Part shown: positions 15,942-24,521 of the stretch, piece after piece
How the letters are laid out: every line of letters starts with the position of its first letter
How positions within the stretch are numbered: position 1 is the stretch's first letter
Assembly (NCBI RefSeq): GCF_001317355.1
Contig: NZ_LKET01000024.1
Coordinates: 1-42,524 of the forward strand
Direction: 5' to 3'
From: Oxobacter pfennigii
GTDB taxonomy: Bacteria; Bacillota; Clostridia; Clostridiales; Oxobacteraceae
DNA: 42,524 nt
The notes under the pieces: model-generated
What the model saw: only the letters and a program-made list of their open reading frames with translations
Told to the model about the DNA's origin: nothing
Databases searched by the model: none
Position numbers and translations under genes: made by a program

Positions 15942-16247
15942 ATGATTATCAGTGAAGATGTAAAAAAAGTACTTGAAGGTTCGGCATTTCTGTCAATTGT
16001 TACTGTGGATTCAAACGGAACGCCACACCCGATTATAGTGGGAAAAGGTGAAGTCTCTGACGACAAAGTAGTTTTCGGCATTTATAAAATGGAGGAAACC
16101 CGTAAAAATCTTGAAACAAACAGCAGTGCCTGGGTTGTAGGAGCAACTAAAGACGGCGGTCCAAAGGGCTATCGCCTTGCAGGTACTGCAACAACACAGG
16201 ACAAGCAGCTTATATTCACAGCAGCAAGTGTAGAAGCACTCATTTAA
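15942..16247 (+). CDS. Pyridoxamine 5'-phosphate oxidase-like split-barrel protein
   Basis: Protein of 101 residues. FLSIVTVDSNGTPHPIIVGKGEV is the beginning of the FMN-binding split barrel seen in pyridoxamine-phosphate-oxidase-like and flavin reductase-like proteins, followed by KVVFGIYKMEETRKNLETN and GPKGYRLAGTATT. It is at the short end for such domains. The ATG at 15942 follows CAGGGGG; an upstream in-frame ATG at 15852 would add 30 residues unlike the family and has no ribosome site. The product is likely a small flavin enzyme acting on a redox-active or toxic compound sensed by the divergent HxlR regulator. Confidence 0.8.
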   Translation: MIISEDVKKVLEGSAFLSIVTVDSNGTPHPIIVGKGEVSDDKVVFGIYKMEETRKNLETNSSAWVVGATKDGGPKGYRLAGTATTQDKQLIFTAASVEALI

Positions 16248-16262
16248 GCTTTAATGGACAAT

Positions 16263-16291
16263 AAAAATCACGCGTAAAACGCGTGATTTTT
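16263..16291. terminator. Bidirectional terminator
   Basis: AAAAATCACGCG (16263-16274), loop TAAAA, CGCGTGATTTTT (16280-16291): a perfect 12-pair stem with its own A and T tracts. It lies between the split-barrel gene and the convergent hutH. Confidence 0.93.
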
Positions 16292-16293
16292 AT

Positions 16294-17820
16294 TTATTTC
16301 AAAACACCTATCTTATCTTCAACAACTTCAACAACCCGATTTGTTATGATAAGTTCAACACACTTGTTGATATCAATATACATGATCCGGTCTTCCTTAA
16401 GAGGCGGAACTATACTGCGAACCAATTTATAAGCTTCGTCTACACCTTCTCCTCTCTTTCCTTCCTTGCGGTATTCCAGAGCCTGGGCTGCTGCTAAAAG
16501 CTCTATTGCCAGCACTCTTTGAACATTTTTCAATATTTCCCTCGCTTTTCTTGCGGCAATTGTTCCCATACTGACATGATCTTCCTGATTCGCAGAAGAA
16601 GGTATGGAATCCACGGATGCCGGATGCGCAAGTACTTTATTTTCAGATACAAGGGAAGCAGCAGAATATTGAGCTATCATAAATCCTGAATTCAATCCCC
16701 CCTGCTCCGTTAAAAATGGAGGCAAATCGTTCAATTGATAATTAACCAGTCTCTCTAATCTTCTCTCAGATACATTGGCAAATTCAGATAAAGCTATACC
16801 TAAAAAGTCCATGACAAGGGCTAATGGCTGGCCATGGAAATTACCTCCCGATATAATCTCGCCATCATCGGGAAATATCAGAGGATTATCCGTAGCCGAA
16901 TTAATCTCTATATCAATTACACCTTTTATATACTCAATTGAGTCTTTACCTGCACCGTGAATTTGAGGTATGCACCTTAACGTATAAGCATCCTGTACCT
17001 TTAATTCACCCTGTTCTGTTATAAGCTCACTGTATCGAGTTAGTCTTGCCATGTTTTCCATAGTATTAATAGAACCCTTATGGGGCCTCACCATTCCGAT
17101 TTTATTGTCAAAAGCGGTTATTATTCCCCTTAGAGCTTCAAAGGTCATTGCAGACACTATATCTGCTGTCTTTGATAAATTTAAGCTGTCGTATATAGCC
17201 AAAGCTGCAATAGCCGTCATAACCTGGGTGCCGTTTATAAGGGCTAAGCCTTCCTTCTCAACCAGCTCAACGGGCTCAATTCCAGCTCTCTTAAGAGCCT
17301 CCTTGCCTACAAGCCTTTCACCTTCATAAAAGGCCTCACCTTCTCCCATCAAAACCAGAACCATGTGGGATAAGGGCGCCAAATCTCCGCTGGCACCTAA
17401 AGAGCCTTTTTCAGGAATTACAGGATGCACTTTTTTATTAAGCATTTTTATAAGAGTCTCTATCGTTGACAACCTTATACCCGAATAGCCCTTTGAAAGC
17501 GCATTTATTCTTAAAAGCATTATGGTCCTGACAATTTCAATATCCAGTGGGTCGCCTACACCGCAGGCATGGGAAATTATAAGGTTTCTCTGCAAAGTCC
17601 TGGTTTCTTTTTTTGAAATGACCACATCGCTGAATTTTCCAAAGCCTGTAGTTATACCATATTGAACTTTTTCAGCTTTAACCATATCATCAATAAGAGC
17701 TCTTGATTTATTTATTCGCTCCTTAGCCTCATTTGAAATTTCTACGCTATAATTATTTCTCGCTACATTTACCACATCCTCAACTGTCAGGCTATTTCCG
17801 TCTATGATTACTCTTTCCAT
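16294..17820 (-). CDS. hutH: Histidine ammonia-lyase
   Basis: Protein of 508 residues of the aromatic amino-acid lyase family, converting L-histidine to urocanate and ammonia. The self-forming MIO cofactor comes from Ala143-Ser-Gly145 in GSLGASGDLAPL. Y53-G-I-T-T-G-F-G (TGFG) and the segment QEDHVSMG are the other active-site markers. No hutU, hutI, hutF or hutG lies nearby, so histidine degradation is either completed from another locus or urocanate has another use. Tyrosine- and phenylalanine-type lyases share the MIO motif; the SRAL..H..TGFG and sequence length fit HutH best. Ribosome site AAGGGGAAGGG precedes the ATG. Confidence 0.92.
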   Translation of the reverse strand: MERVIIDGNSLTVEDVVNVARNNYSVEISNEAKERINKSRALIDDMVKAEKVQYGITTGFGKFSDVVISKKETRTLQRNLIISHACGVGDPLDIEIVRTIMLLRINALSKGYSGIRLSTIETLIKMLNKKVHPVIPEKGSLGASGDLAPLSHMVLVLMGEGEAFYEGERLVGKEALKRAGIEPVELVEKEGLALINGTQVMTAIAALAIYDSLNLSKTADIVSAMTFEALRGIITAFDNKIGMVRPHKGSINTMENMARLTRYSELITEQGELKVQDAYTLRCIPQIHGAGKDSIEYIKGVIDIEINSATDNPLIFPDDGEIISGGNFHGQPLALVMDFLGIALSEFANVSERRLERLVNYQLNDLPPFLTEQGGLNSGFMIAQYSAASLVSENKVLAHPASVDSIPSSANQEDHVSMGTIAARKAREILKNVQRVLAIELLAAAQALEYRKEGKRGEGVDEAYKLVRSIVPPLKEDRIMYIDINKCVELIITNRVVEVVEDKIGVLK

Positions 17821-17945
17821 TAACCCTTCCCCTTTCGATACTTAGTAATATTCTTTGAAAAAATAAATTTATTATTATATAATTGCCTTTTTAATTATTC
17901 ACACATTTATCAATTCACAGGTTTATTACAGTAAAGCAAATTAAA

Positions 17946-17969
17946 AACACCTGGCAAATTGCAGGTGTT
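17946..17969 (-). terminator. Terminator after the hexapeptide acyltransferase
   Basis: On the minus strand AACACCTG (17962-17969), eight-base loop, CAGGTGTT (17946-17953), followed by TTTAA. Perfect eight-pair stem that overlaps the stop codon of the acyltransferase gene. Confidence 0.85.
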
Positions 17970-18477
17970 ATTCTCTCATCCCTATTTTCCTTGCCGGCAC
18001 GCCGCCGACTATTGAATATTCTTCAACGTCTTTGGTTACTACGGCCCCGGCGGCTATAACCGCCCCATTTTTAATATTGACTCCCGGAAGTATGATGGCT
18101 CTTGTGCCTATCCATACATCGTCGCCTATTCTTACATTTTTCACTTTAATCCCCTGATTTCTTATTAATTCATTTCTTTTCATTTCATGATTGGAGGTAA
18201 AGATCATAATCTCAGGCGCCATTAAAACATCATTTCCTATTATGATTTCTCCTATATCCTGCAAAAAGCTGCTATCTCCTATGCCGGAATTATCTCCTAT
18301 GGAAATATTATAACCCTTTGCAAATTTAATGCCCGGCCTTATGTTCACGTTTTTGCCCATGCTTTTAAATATACCCTTTAGTATATGATATTTAATTTTA
18401 TTGACAAAGCCCCGGCTGCTGTTTGTTGTTGGGATATTATTAACTGCAGCCATAAAAATAATTTTTCTTATATTCAT
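17968..18477 (-). CDS. Hexapeptide-repeat acyltransferase (left-handed beta helix)
   Basis: Protein of 169 residues with imperfect [LIV]-G-x-x-x-x repeats: [35 protein letters not shown], then [38 protein letters not shown], ending [15 protein letters not shown] in SNHEM (about residue 100) is the usual catalytic His of the maltose/galactoside/WcaF acetyltransferase group. Acceptor unknown. It follows the dipeptidase by about 50 bases on the same strand and has GAAGGGG before its ATG. It is outside the polysaccharide operon, though a role in sugar acetylation is possible. Confidence 0.85.
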   Translation of the reverse strand: MNIRKIIFMAAVNNIPTTNSSRGFVNKIKYHILKGIFKSMGKNVNIRPGIKFAKGYNISIGDNSGIGDSSFLQDIGEIIIGNDVLMAPEIMIFTSNHEMKRNELIRNQGIKVKNVRIGDDVWIGTRAIILPGVNIKNGAVIAAGAVVTKDVEEYSIVGGVPARKIGMRE

Positions 18478-18528
18478 TTTATCCCCTTCGTTTAAAGCTA
18501 TTATGAACCCCTGTTATAATAATTTGCG

Positions 18529-19926
18529 CTATTTAGCCAACTGGTATATAGCCTGGCTGTATATCTCGGTACATTTTATAAGATTATCTATATCCATGGA
18601 TTCATCCGGCTTATGAGAGGTTTTGATTTCGCCTGGGAACAGCGGTCCAAAGGCTGCCATATTGTTAAATGCCTTTGCATATGTTTGGCCATTTACAGAA
18701 ACAACGCTGCCTTCTTCACCCACAACAGAATTATATGTATTTAAAAGTGTGGAAATCAAAATACTGTCTTCGGGAATATAAAGAGGTGCTCTATGCCTTA
18801 AAATATCCATATTTACCTTTTTGCTGGCAGCATCATTGGTTATAAATTCCATTAATTTATCATAGCTTGATTCAATCGGATATCTTATATTAATAACAGC
18901 TTTTGCAGTATCCTCATCTATATATAATCCAGTCAAATAAACAGTATAATTCAAATTATGTGAATCGGCATATTCTATATGCACCTTCTTGCCTGAATTC
19001 TCTGAAGTAGAAAATTTCGATATATACTTAATAAAATCCGATACATCATTTTGGCCAAGGCTGAATTGTGCAAGGAATTCAATTAACTGGCCTATGGCGT
19101 TTTTGCTCATGCTGACATCTTTATTATTGGATGCATTGCTTTTTGAAATTATTGTATACATATCAACAATCTCGTTTATTATCATATTTGTCTTTTTAGT
19201 TTCATCGTAAAGCTCCAATATATCCTTTAACATATATTTAGCCATGCCCTTTAGCTTTAACTCACAGGTACATTCATTGGGGATTGTATTTACATTATCG
19301 TCACATTTAATGGATTTTATTTCAATCATTCCCTTTGACTTTCTGGCTATTTCCTTACTAAATTCAATATCAATGGACCCTATTTCCGAATTTACCGCGG
19401 GAAAGAATCCATCAGGGACAAAACCAATGTCCGGAGCTTTTTCCTGCTCAAGGTATTTTTTTATATCTTCCCAGCCATTTTCTTCATCGGTACCGAAGAT
19501 TATTCGAATCTTTTTGCTTAATGAAACTGCCGAATCTTTAATCGCCTTTAATGCGTATAATGCTGCAATAATGGGTCCTTTATCATCAATTGCTCCCCGG
19601 CCGTAAATCCTGTCAGCATGAATCTCCCCGGTAAATGGAGGATAAGTCCATCCGCTTCCTTCGTGAACTACATCAAGGTGACCTATTATACCTACAGTCT
19701 CCTCACCTTGTCCATATTCTGCATAACCTATATATCCGTTTAAATTCTTTGTCTTAAAACCCATGGAGGCTGCAATATCCAGTGCATACATAAGAGCCCT
19801 GTTTATACCTTCTCCAAAAGGTGCATCGTCTTTGGGCTCATCCTTTACACTCCTTATTCTTACCATATCCTGTACTGATTTAACTATATCCGGTTTCATT
19901 GAATGTATGTATTCATTAAAATTCAT
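18529..19926 (-). CDS. pepV: M20-family dipeptidase (PepV-like)
   Basis: Zinc dipeptidase of 465 residues, length typical of PepV. Metal ligands and catalysts: H83-x-D85 in IIGHLDVVHEG, D114/D115 in GRGAIDDKGP, E148-E149 in FGTDEENGWED and a late His in KTSHKPDESM. PAVNSEIG and SINGQTYA-like segments (VSVNGQTYAKAF) are also family features. The enzyme releases amino acids from dipeptides in the cytoplasm. AAGGAG lies before the ATG. It is upstream of the acyltransferase on the same strand. Confidence 0.9.
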   Translation of the reverse strand: MNFNEYIHSMKPDIVKSVQDMVRIRSVKDEPKDDAPFGEGINRALMYALDIAASMGFKTKNLNGYIGYAEYGQGEETVGIIGHLDVVHEGSGWTYPPFTGEIHADRIYGRGAIDDKGPIIAALYALKAIKDSAVSLSKKIRIIFGTDEENGWEDIKKYLEQEKAPDIGFVPDGFFPAVNSEIGSIDIEFSKEIARKSKGMIEIKSIKCDDNVNTIPNECTCELKLKGMAKYMLKDILELYDETKKTNMIINEIVDMYTIISKSNASNNKDVSMSKNAIGQLIEFLAQFSLGQNDVSDFIKYISKFSTSENSGKKVHIEYADSHNLNYTVYLTGLYIDEDTAKAVINIRYPIESSYDKLMEFITNDAASKKVNMDILRHRAPLYIPEDSILISTLLNTYNSVVGEEGSVVSVNGQTYAKAFNNMAAFGPLFPGEIKTSHKPDESMDIDNLIKCTEIYSQAIYQLAK

Positions 19927-20059
19927 ATACTATACTCCTTAATAAGGATGCCAAGCTTTAACCTTGTATCCTTTCATGAAAAACATAGCTAATGTATATT
20001 ATATAGATATTTTCTGATAATTTCTATATAAATTGAATATAATGCATTTCCGCCAAATT

Positions 20060-20089
20060 AAAAAGGCATTCATTATGAAAATGAAGCCT
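20060..20089 (-). terminator. Terminator after the nitroreductase
   Basis: On the minus strand AGGC and TTCATT pair with AATGAA and GCCT with one unpaired base, loop of about five bases, then TTTTT. It lies 20 bases after the nitroreductase stop codon and probably ends the polysaccharide operon region. Confidence 0.7.
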
Positions 20090-20108
20090 AATTTATACCA
20101 CAAAGATT

Positions 20109-20657
20109 TCAAATATTATTAAACCCAATATTGCTTTCCCATTTATTATAGTAGGTTATATCCTTAATTCCTACCTTCTCCTTATCTTCCGGCATTTCAT
20201 CTCCGTACCCTAAAGGCGTTATTCCAACAATCCTAATCTGGGAAGGGATTTTTAGAATTGATTTTATATTATCCTCATCAAACAGCCCTATCCAGCAGGT
20301 TGCAAGACCCTCATAAGTTGCTGACAGCATTATATGTTCCATGGCTATGCCGCAATCAGCCATGTAATATTCCTTATCATCTATTTCCTCCGTATCCACA
20401 GGGTTGGCACAAATTATAACTATCATGGGAGCATGTTTTAATGCATCCTGAGCCGGATTAGACTCATCCACGGCTTGAGATATCATAAGCTTGGTCTCAA
20501 GTTCGTCTACTATTATAAATCTCCAGCAATGTTTGCATGACCAGGAGGGTATCAGTGTTGCTGATTTAAAAATTCTATAAAGTTTTTCCTTTTCGACCGG
20601 TATATCCTTATACTTGCGTATACTCCGTCTTTTTTCAATAATGTCGTACAATTCCAT
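20109..20657 (-). CDS. Nitroreductase-family flavoprotein
   Basis: Protein of 182 residues with the family opening MELYDIIEKRRSIRKYKDIPV (FMN contacts R-R-S-x-R), a middle segment MADCGIAMEHIMLSATYEGLATCWIG, and GITPLGYGDE near the end. Two cysteines (CKHC, about residues 41-44) replace the usual Pro-Ser-xx-Asn-xQPW context with SWSCKHCWRFIIV. Substrate unknown; members reduce nitro groups, quinones or enones. The ATG at 20655-20657 is eight bases after AAGGTGG; an in-frame GTG three codons earlier is inside that site. It is about 100 bases downstream of the MurJ-like gene. Confidence 0.88.
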   Translation of the reverse strand: MELYDIIEKRRSIRKYKDIPVEKEKLYRIFKSATLIPSWSCKHCWRFIIVDELETKLMISQAVDESNPAQDALKHAPMIVIICANPVDTEEIDDKEYYMADCGIAMEHIMLSATYEGLATCWIGLFDEDNIKSILKIPSQIRIVGITPLGYGDEMPEDKEKVGIKDITYYNKWESNIGFNNI

Positions 20658-20761
20658 ACATACCACCTTCCATACAGCAAGTCTATAAAAATAGTATGTG
20701 CGGAAGATAGTAAATAATTACACAAATGCTGAGTTTTAAAAAATTAATTAGTGGAAAATGC

Positions 20762-22285
20762 CTATTTCCCTCTCTTTCGGATCTTGTCAATTATGGTTTT
20801 AACCTCATCAACTTTAAATAATATAATCAATGCAAAATAAACTGATACCCCTGCTAATATCAATATTGCCACTGTAATTGTATGAGAGGATATTGAAATA
20901 ATATTATTTAAAACTGTAATTACACCAGACATAACTGCAGCTGCTGCACATATTTTTATAAGGTTTTTTAATAAATACGTACCCATGGAAATGCTTATTT
21001 TTTTCTTCAGCATCCAATATGCCATACCAAACTGGAATACCGCCACCAATGAAGTGGCAAGGGCTAATCCCAAATGCCTCATAGTTTTCATGAAGAAATA
21101 ATCCATGAGAGCATTAAGAAATATGGTAAAGAGGCTTATGTACATCAAGGTTTTTGTGTCCCTCATGGAATAATAGACCTTTGAAATAACTGCCGTTCCT
21201 CCATAAAGTATAATAGTGGGGCTGTATCCCAATAATGCCAGTGATGTATTAATGGTATCTGAGCTTGTAAATACATTTCTCTCATATAAAAGCTTTACTA
21301 CATCCATCCTTAATGTTATAAGCCCTGCAAAGGATGGTATAAGAAAAATAAGACTTATTATAAGGGCTTTATTTAAATAAATTTTAAGATTTTCTCTGTC
21401 TTCCTTGTTAATATAATCAATGAGGTCAGGAAAAATAATAGTTGATATAATTCCGGCAAACAGTGTTATGGGAAGCTCAACCACTTTGTTTCCATAGCTC
21501 AAATAAGACATACTTCCTTCAGCAAGGTATGATGCAAAAATTCTGTCTACAAAAACGTTTACCTGGCTCATGGATGTAGCTATCAATATTGGAAGGAGCA
21601 TTCCAAAGAATTTTTGTGTAAATTCAGGATACATTTTTAAATTAAGACTAAATCTCTTATCAATGCTTTTAAGCTTCATAAATTGGAGTATAAGCCCGAT
21701 GGCTGCACCTGTCATGTAACCGTAAGCTATTGAGTTAATATTAGTACTTCCACCGAACAAAAAAACCCCTGCAATTATGCCTGCAGATAAAAGGCTTATT
21801 GCAATCAGCGGATATATAAACTGCCTGTAACAATTTAAAAGGGCTCCTTCTATGATTGTACCGCTGTATATAAACACTCCTATAAAGAATATCCTGGATA
21901 TTGATGCTGCAGCCTCTATGTTTTCCGGAGTGAACCCGGGATATAAAAGCTTTATTATTTGTCCGGAAAACACTATACCGATAACCGTCATAAATAAAAT
22001 CAGTATCAGCAAATATGAAGATATGCTGTTTATTTTTTCCCAGGCCATATCTTCGTCGGCTTCCTTCTCCGATAAAAACAATGGCGAATATACATTAACC
22101 AATCCGGCATATAATAGCGCCATTATAAAATACGGTACAAGATATCCCCCAATATATGCATCCGTCAGACCGGTGGCTCCAAACTGGCTGGCTATTACCA
22201 TCTCTCTTCCGAATCCCAATGCTTTTTCAATTATTGTAGCTAGGACCATCAATATTGCGGCCCTCTTTATACTATATTTACTCAT
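20762..22285 (-). CDS. MurJ/MviN-family lipid-linked oligosaccharide flippase
   Basis: Polytopic membrane protein of 507 residues with about 14 membrane segments. It contains the MviN signature: the N-terminal ISKILGF-like segment (EKALGFGREMVIASQFGATGLTDAY, about 18-42) and NVFVDRIFASYLAEGSMSYLSYGNKVVELP in the middle. MurJ flips lipid II in peptidoglycan synthesis. Because this gene is the last of a polysaccharide operon that has no Wzx-type gene, it likely flips the undecaprenyl-linked repeat unit of that polymer; the main MurJ may be elsewhere. A structured intergenic element of about 140 bases lies before it. GAGGATG precedes the ATG. Confidence 0.88.
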   Translation of the reverse strand: MSKYSIKRAAILMVLATIIEKALGFGREMVIASQFGATGLTDAYIGGYLVPYFIMALLYAGLVNVYSPLFLSEKEADEDMAWEKINSISSYLLILILFMTVIGIVFSGQIIKLLYPGFTPENIEAAASISRIFFIGVFIYSGTIIEGALLNCYRQFIYPLIAISLLSAGIIAGVFLFGGSTNINSIAYGYMTGAAIGLILQFMKLKSIDKRFSLNLKMYPEFTQKFFGMLLPILIATSMSQVNVFVDRIFASYLAEGSMSYLSYGNKVVELPITLFAGIISTIIFPDLIDYINKEDRENLKIYLNKALIISLIFLIPSFAGLITLRMDVVKLLYERNVFTSSDTINTSLALLGYSPTIILYGGTAVISKVYYSMRDTKTLMYISLFTIFLNALMDYFFMKTMRHLGLALATSLVAVFQFGMAYWMLKKKISISMGTYLLKNLIKICAAAAVMSGVITVLNNIISISSHTITVAILILAGVSVYFALIILFKVDEVKTIIDKIRKRGK

Positions 22286-22344
22286 ATAATTTCATCCTCA
22301 ATTCTTGGTAGTATCGCTTGAGATGGCTCCATTCACTGCTCCAT

Positions 22345-22481
22345 GACCTAGAGTTATGCATCATCTTATTGTAAAGGGCTCTCCGGCCCAAAACCATCCT
22401 GCTTTTGACGGCCGCTTATGCTCGCTTGACGCTTCTTTACAATAAGATGCTCAGAGTTCTTCGGATATCACCTCTACGGTC
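22345..22481 (-). ncRNA. Candidate structured RNA element in the polysaccharide operon
   Basis: The gap 22286-22541 has no reading frame but holds three nested stems on the minus strand. P1: 22472-22481 with 22345-22353 (GACCGTAGAG/CTCTAGGTC, one bulge). P2: 22435-22449 with 22362-22376, 15 perfect pairs (CATCTTATTGTAAAG/CTTTACAATAAGATG). P3: 22410-22414 and 22403-22407 with 22384-22393 (CGGCC, bulge GT, CAAAA; loop of nine; TTTTG, GGCCG). The interior is clearly richer in G and C than the flanking genes. Strand is inferred from both flanking genes. It could be a leader of the flippase gene, a processive-antitermination element, or a repeat element. I do not recognise a known family. Confidence 0.55.
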
Positions 22482-22541
22482 GCTCCGCAATGTCCCTGTC
22501 ATCATCCCAAGCTTATGCTATGAAAAGTAAATTGACTAACA

Positions 22542-23828
22542 CTAATAGTCCCTAACCTTACTCCACATAAGGCTTATAAACAGCAGCAATATGAAGTTGC
22601 GCCAGTGGTAGAAAGTTGCCATGGTGATGTTCGTAATAAGTACTGCCAGTACCGATAGATTTACTGACATAGCATAGTGACGGACCATGGTGCTTGTGCT
22701 TTTTCTTATAATGTCTTTTAATGTTGCAACAAAAATATAGATGTATAATGATAAATGTGCCAGCAAGCCTAATGCACCGTAATTTCTCAGTATGTGTATA
22801 TATTCATTATCAACGGATGAATAATATACTCCTATAACCGGTCCGATACCTACAATTGGATGAAACTTGAATAAGTTTATTGCCTCTATCCAGTGTTTAA
22901 TACGGTCGTTTACGCTGTTTACATCAAATTTATATTTTATTATATCAAAAATATAATACAGGTCCATATATTTGACTGCCAGTGCAATTACTATAAGTAT
23001 GACCAAAAATGCAATCAGATACTTTATTATATTTTTTCTGCCGCCTTTTATAGTCTGAACAATCATAAAATAAAAGAATACCATAATAACTACGGCAATG
23101 CCTGTCCTTGACTGGGTAAATATAAGTGATAAGAAAAGCATTATATCTATAATCAGGTTTACAGCTTTATGTTTCAAATCATCTGCATGTACGATATTGG
23201 AAGTAATACAAGCCATTAATACCATAAGCTGGAGAGAATAAAAATTGGGATTTGACAGAGTCCCTAGTACCCTCCTCCACTCCTGCTTTTCAATGAGGGA
23301 ATCGATTACCGCTCTTCCGCTTTCGCTTGATATATAATATCCTGTGAACCACTCATTAAAATTAAACAGATTTGTTCTTTGCATTATCCCGACAAGAGCT
23401 ATTAAAAAAGCCAGCGCAGGCAGGAATTTATAAAGAAAAAATCTATGATTATCTTCATCTATACCTGCAGGCAAAATAGCAATGGCTAATAGAATATACA
23501 ATCCCACTTTGATATTAGGTACAATATTTGAAATTATATTTACAAAGCCATTATGTATTATGAAATTTACTATGGAAATCGTATCCGTTAAAAATATAGC
23601 CGATAATAGCAATGCAATGATCCTTATGCTCCTGTTTTTCTCATAAAAGCTTTCCTTTACAGCATAAGGCAGAAGAAAAACAAAAAGAATGGTGAGTATA
23701 AATGTCACTTCAAAATTCTCTCTTCCTGCTATTTTTATATAAGGTGTAAAAATCACAAGTGTAATATAAATCAATAATAATATAAAAAGAATCCCGTTAT
23801 TTTTTATGTTTTTAATTATGCCCATCAT
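22542..23828 (-). CDS. O-antigen ligase/polymerase-like membrane protein (second copy)
   Basis: Polytopic protein of 428 residues with about eleven hydrophobic segments. The Wzy/WaaL-type features are NPNFYSLQLMVLMACIT, the short motif FTQSRTGIAVVIMVFF after a membrane segment, and the periplasmic loop ending FKFHPIVGIGPVIGVYY followed by HILRNYGALGLLAHLSLY. It either polymerises repeat units or transfers the finished chain. The operon also has another such protein at 29064, so one may polymerise and the other ligate or act on a different bond. GAGGAGATG precedes the first ATG; the gene is 16 bases after the sugar transferase gene. Confidence 0.85.
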   Translation of the reverse strand: MMGIIKNIKNNGILFILLLIYITLVIFTPYIKIAGRENFEVTFILTILFVFLLPYAVKESFYEKNRSIRIIALLLSAIFLTDTISIVNFIIHNGFVNIISNIVPNIKVGLYILLAIAILPAGIDEDNHRFFLYKFLPALAFLIALVGIMQRTNLFNFNEWFTGYYISSESGRAVIDSLIEKQEWRRVLGTLSNPNFYSLQLMVLMACITSNIVHADDLKHKAVNLIIDIMLFLSLIFTQSRTGIAVVIMVFFYFMIVQTIKGGRKNIIKYLIAFLVILIVIALAVKYMDLYYIFDIIKYKFDVNSVNDRIKHWIEAINLFKFHPIVGIGPVIGVYYSSVDNEYIHILRNYGALGLLAHLSLYIYIFVATLKDIIRKSTSTMVRHYAMSVNLSVLAVLITNITMATFYHWRNFILLLFISLMWSKVRDY

Positions 23829-23843
23829 AAAAAAGCATCTCCT

Positions 23844-24497
23844 CTAATAGGCACCCTGGCCTCGTAATACTACCGATATAGTTTTAAAAAGAATTTTTAT
23901 ATCCAGCCATATGCTGTAATTTTCAATATATTCAATGTCATATTTAATGGTTTCATCAAGTTCTATTTCTCCTCTGCCGCTGACCTGGGCAAGACCGGTA
24001 ATACCCGGCAAAACTTTAAGGCGCAGCTTCTGCGTTTTGTTATAATAATCGGCTACGGAAGGAATTTCAGGCCGCGGTCCCACGAGGCTCATATTTCCGA
24101 TGATTACGTTCATAAGCTGGGGCAGTTCATCCAGGCTGGTTCTCCTTAAAAAAGCACCTATTTTGGTCACCCTTGAATCACCTTTATCCTGAAATACCAG
24201 GCTTCCTAAATTGTCCTTGTCAATATCAAGCTTGAACAGCCTTTCTGCATTTTTTACCATTGTCCTGAATTTATAAATTTTAAAAGGCTTTCCGTCAAGT
24301 CCTACTCTTATCTGAGTAAATATTGCAGGACCTTCAGAATCTTTTTTTATGGCAATCGCAATTATAAGCAATGCGGGAATAAGCAATATAAATAATATCA
24401 AGGACGCTGTTAAATCCATAATTCTTTTCAATATCAAATCAAAAGACTTATTTTTAAGCCTTTCATTTATTTTAAATTTGTGTTCATTCCATTCCAT
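23844..24497 (-). CDS. Undecaprenyl-phosphate sugar-1-phosphate transferase (short WcaJ/EpsL type)
   Basis: Initiating transferase of 217 residues, monotopic. It has one hydrophobic segment (about 29-51), [21 protein letters not shown], then [25 protein letters not shown], and [15 protein letters not shown], all hallmarks of the bacterial sugar transferase domain. The DELPQ and GPRP segments contain the catalytic Asp-Glu pair and substrate-binding residues. It carries the first sugar phosphate to undecaprenyl phosphate to begin repeat-unit assembly. Only the catalytic domain is present, without the CoA-binding-like N-terminal region of WcaJ/WbaP proteins. GGAGGA precedes the start. Confidence 0.95.
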   Translation of the reverse strand: MEWNEHKFKINERLKNKSFDLILKRIMDLTASLILFILLIPALLIIAIAIKKDSEGPAIFTQIRVGLDGKPFKIYKFRTMVKNAERLFKLDIDKDNLGSLVFQDKGDSRVTKIGAFLRRTSLDELPQLMNVIIGNMSLVGPRPEIPSVADYYNKTQKLRLKVLPGITGLAQVSGRGEIELDETIKYDIEYIENYSIWLDIKILFKTISVVLRGQGAY

Positions 24498-24521
24498 GGA
24501 ACAATTCCTCCACTAGCATGT

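Noticed and set aside
22376-22389. Short hairpin GGGC/GCCC within the polysaccharide intergenic element
   Set aside because: It uses bases that are part of the stronger P2 and P3 stems, so it is at most an alternative pairing.
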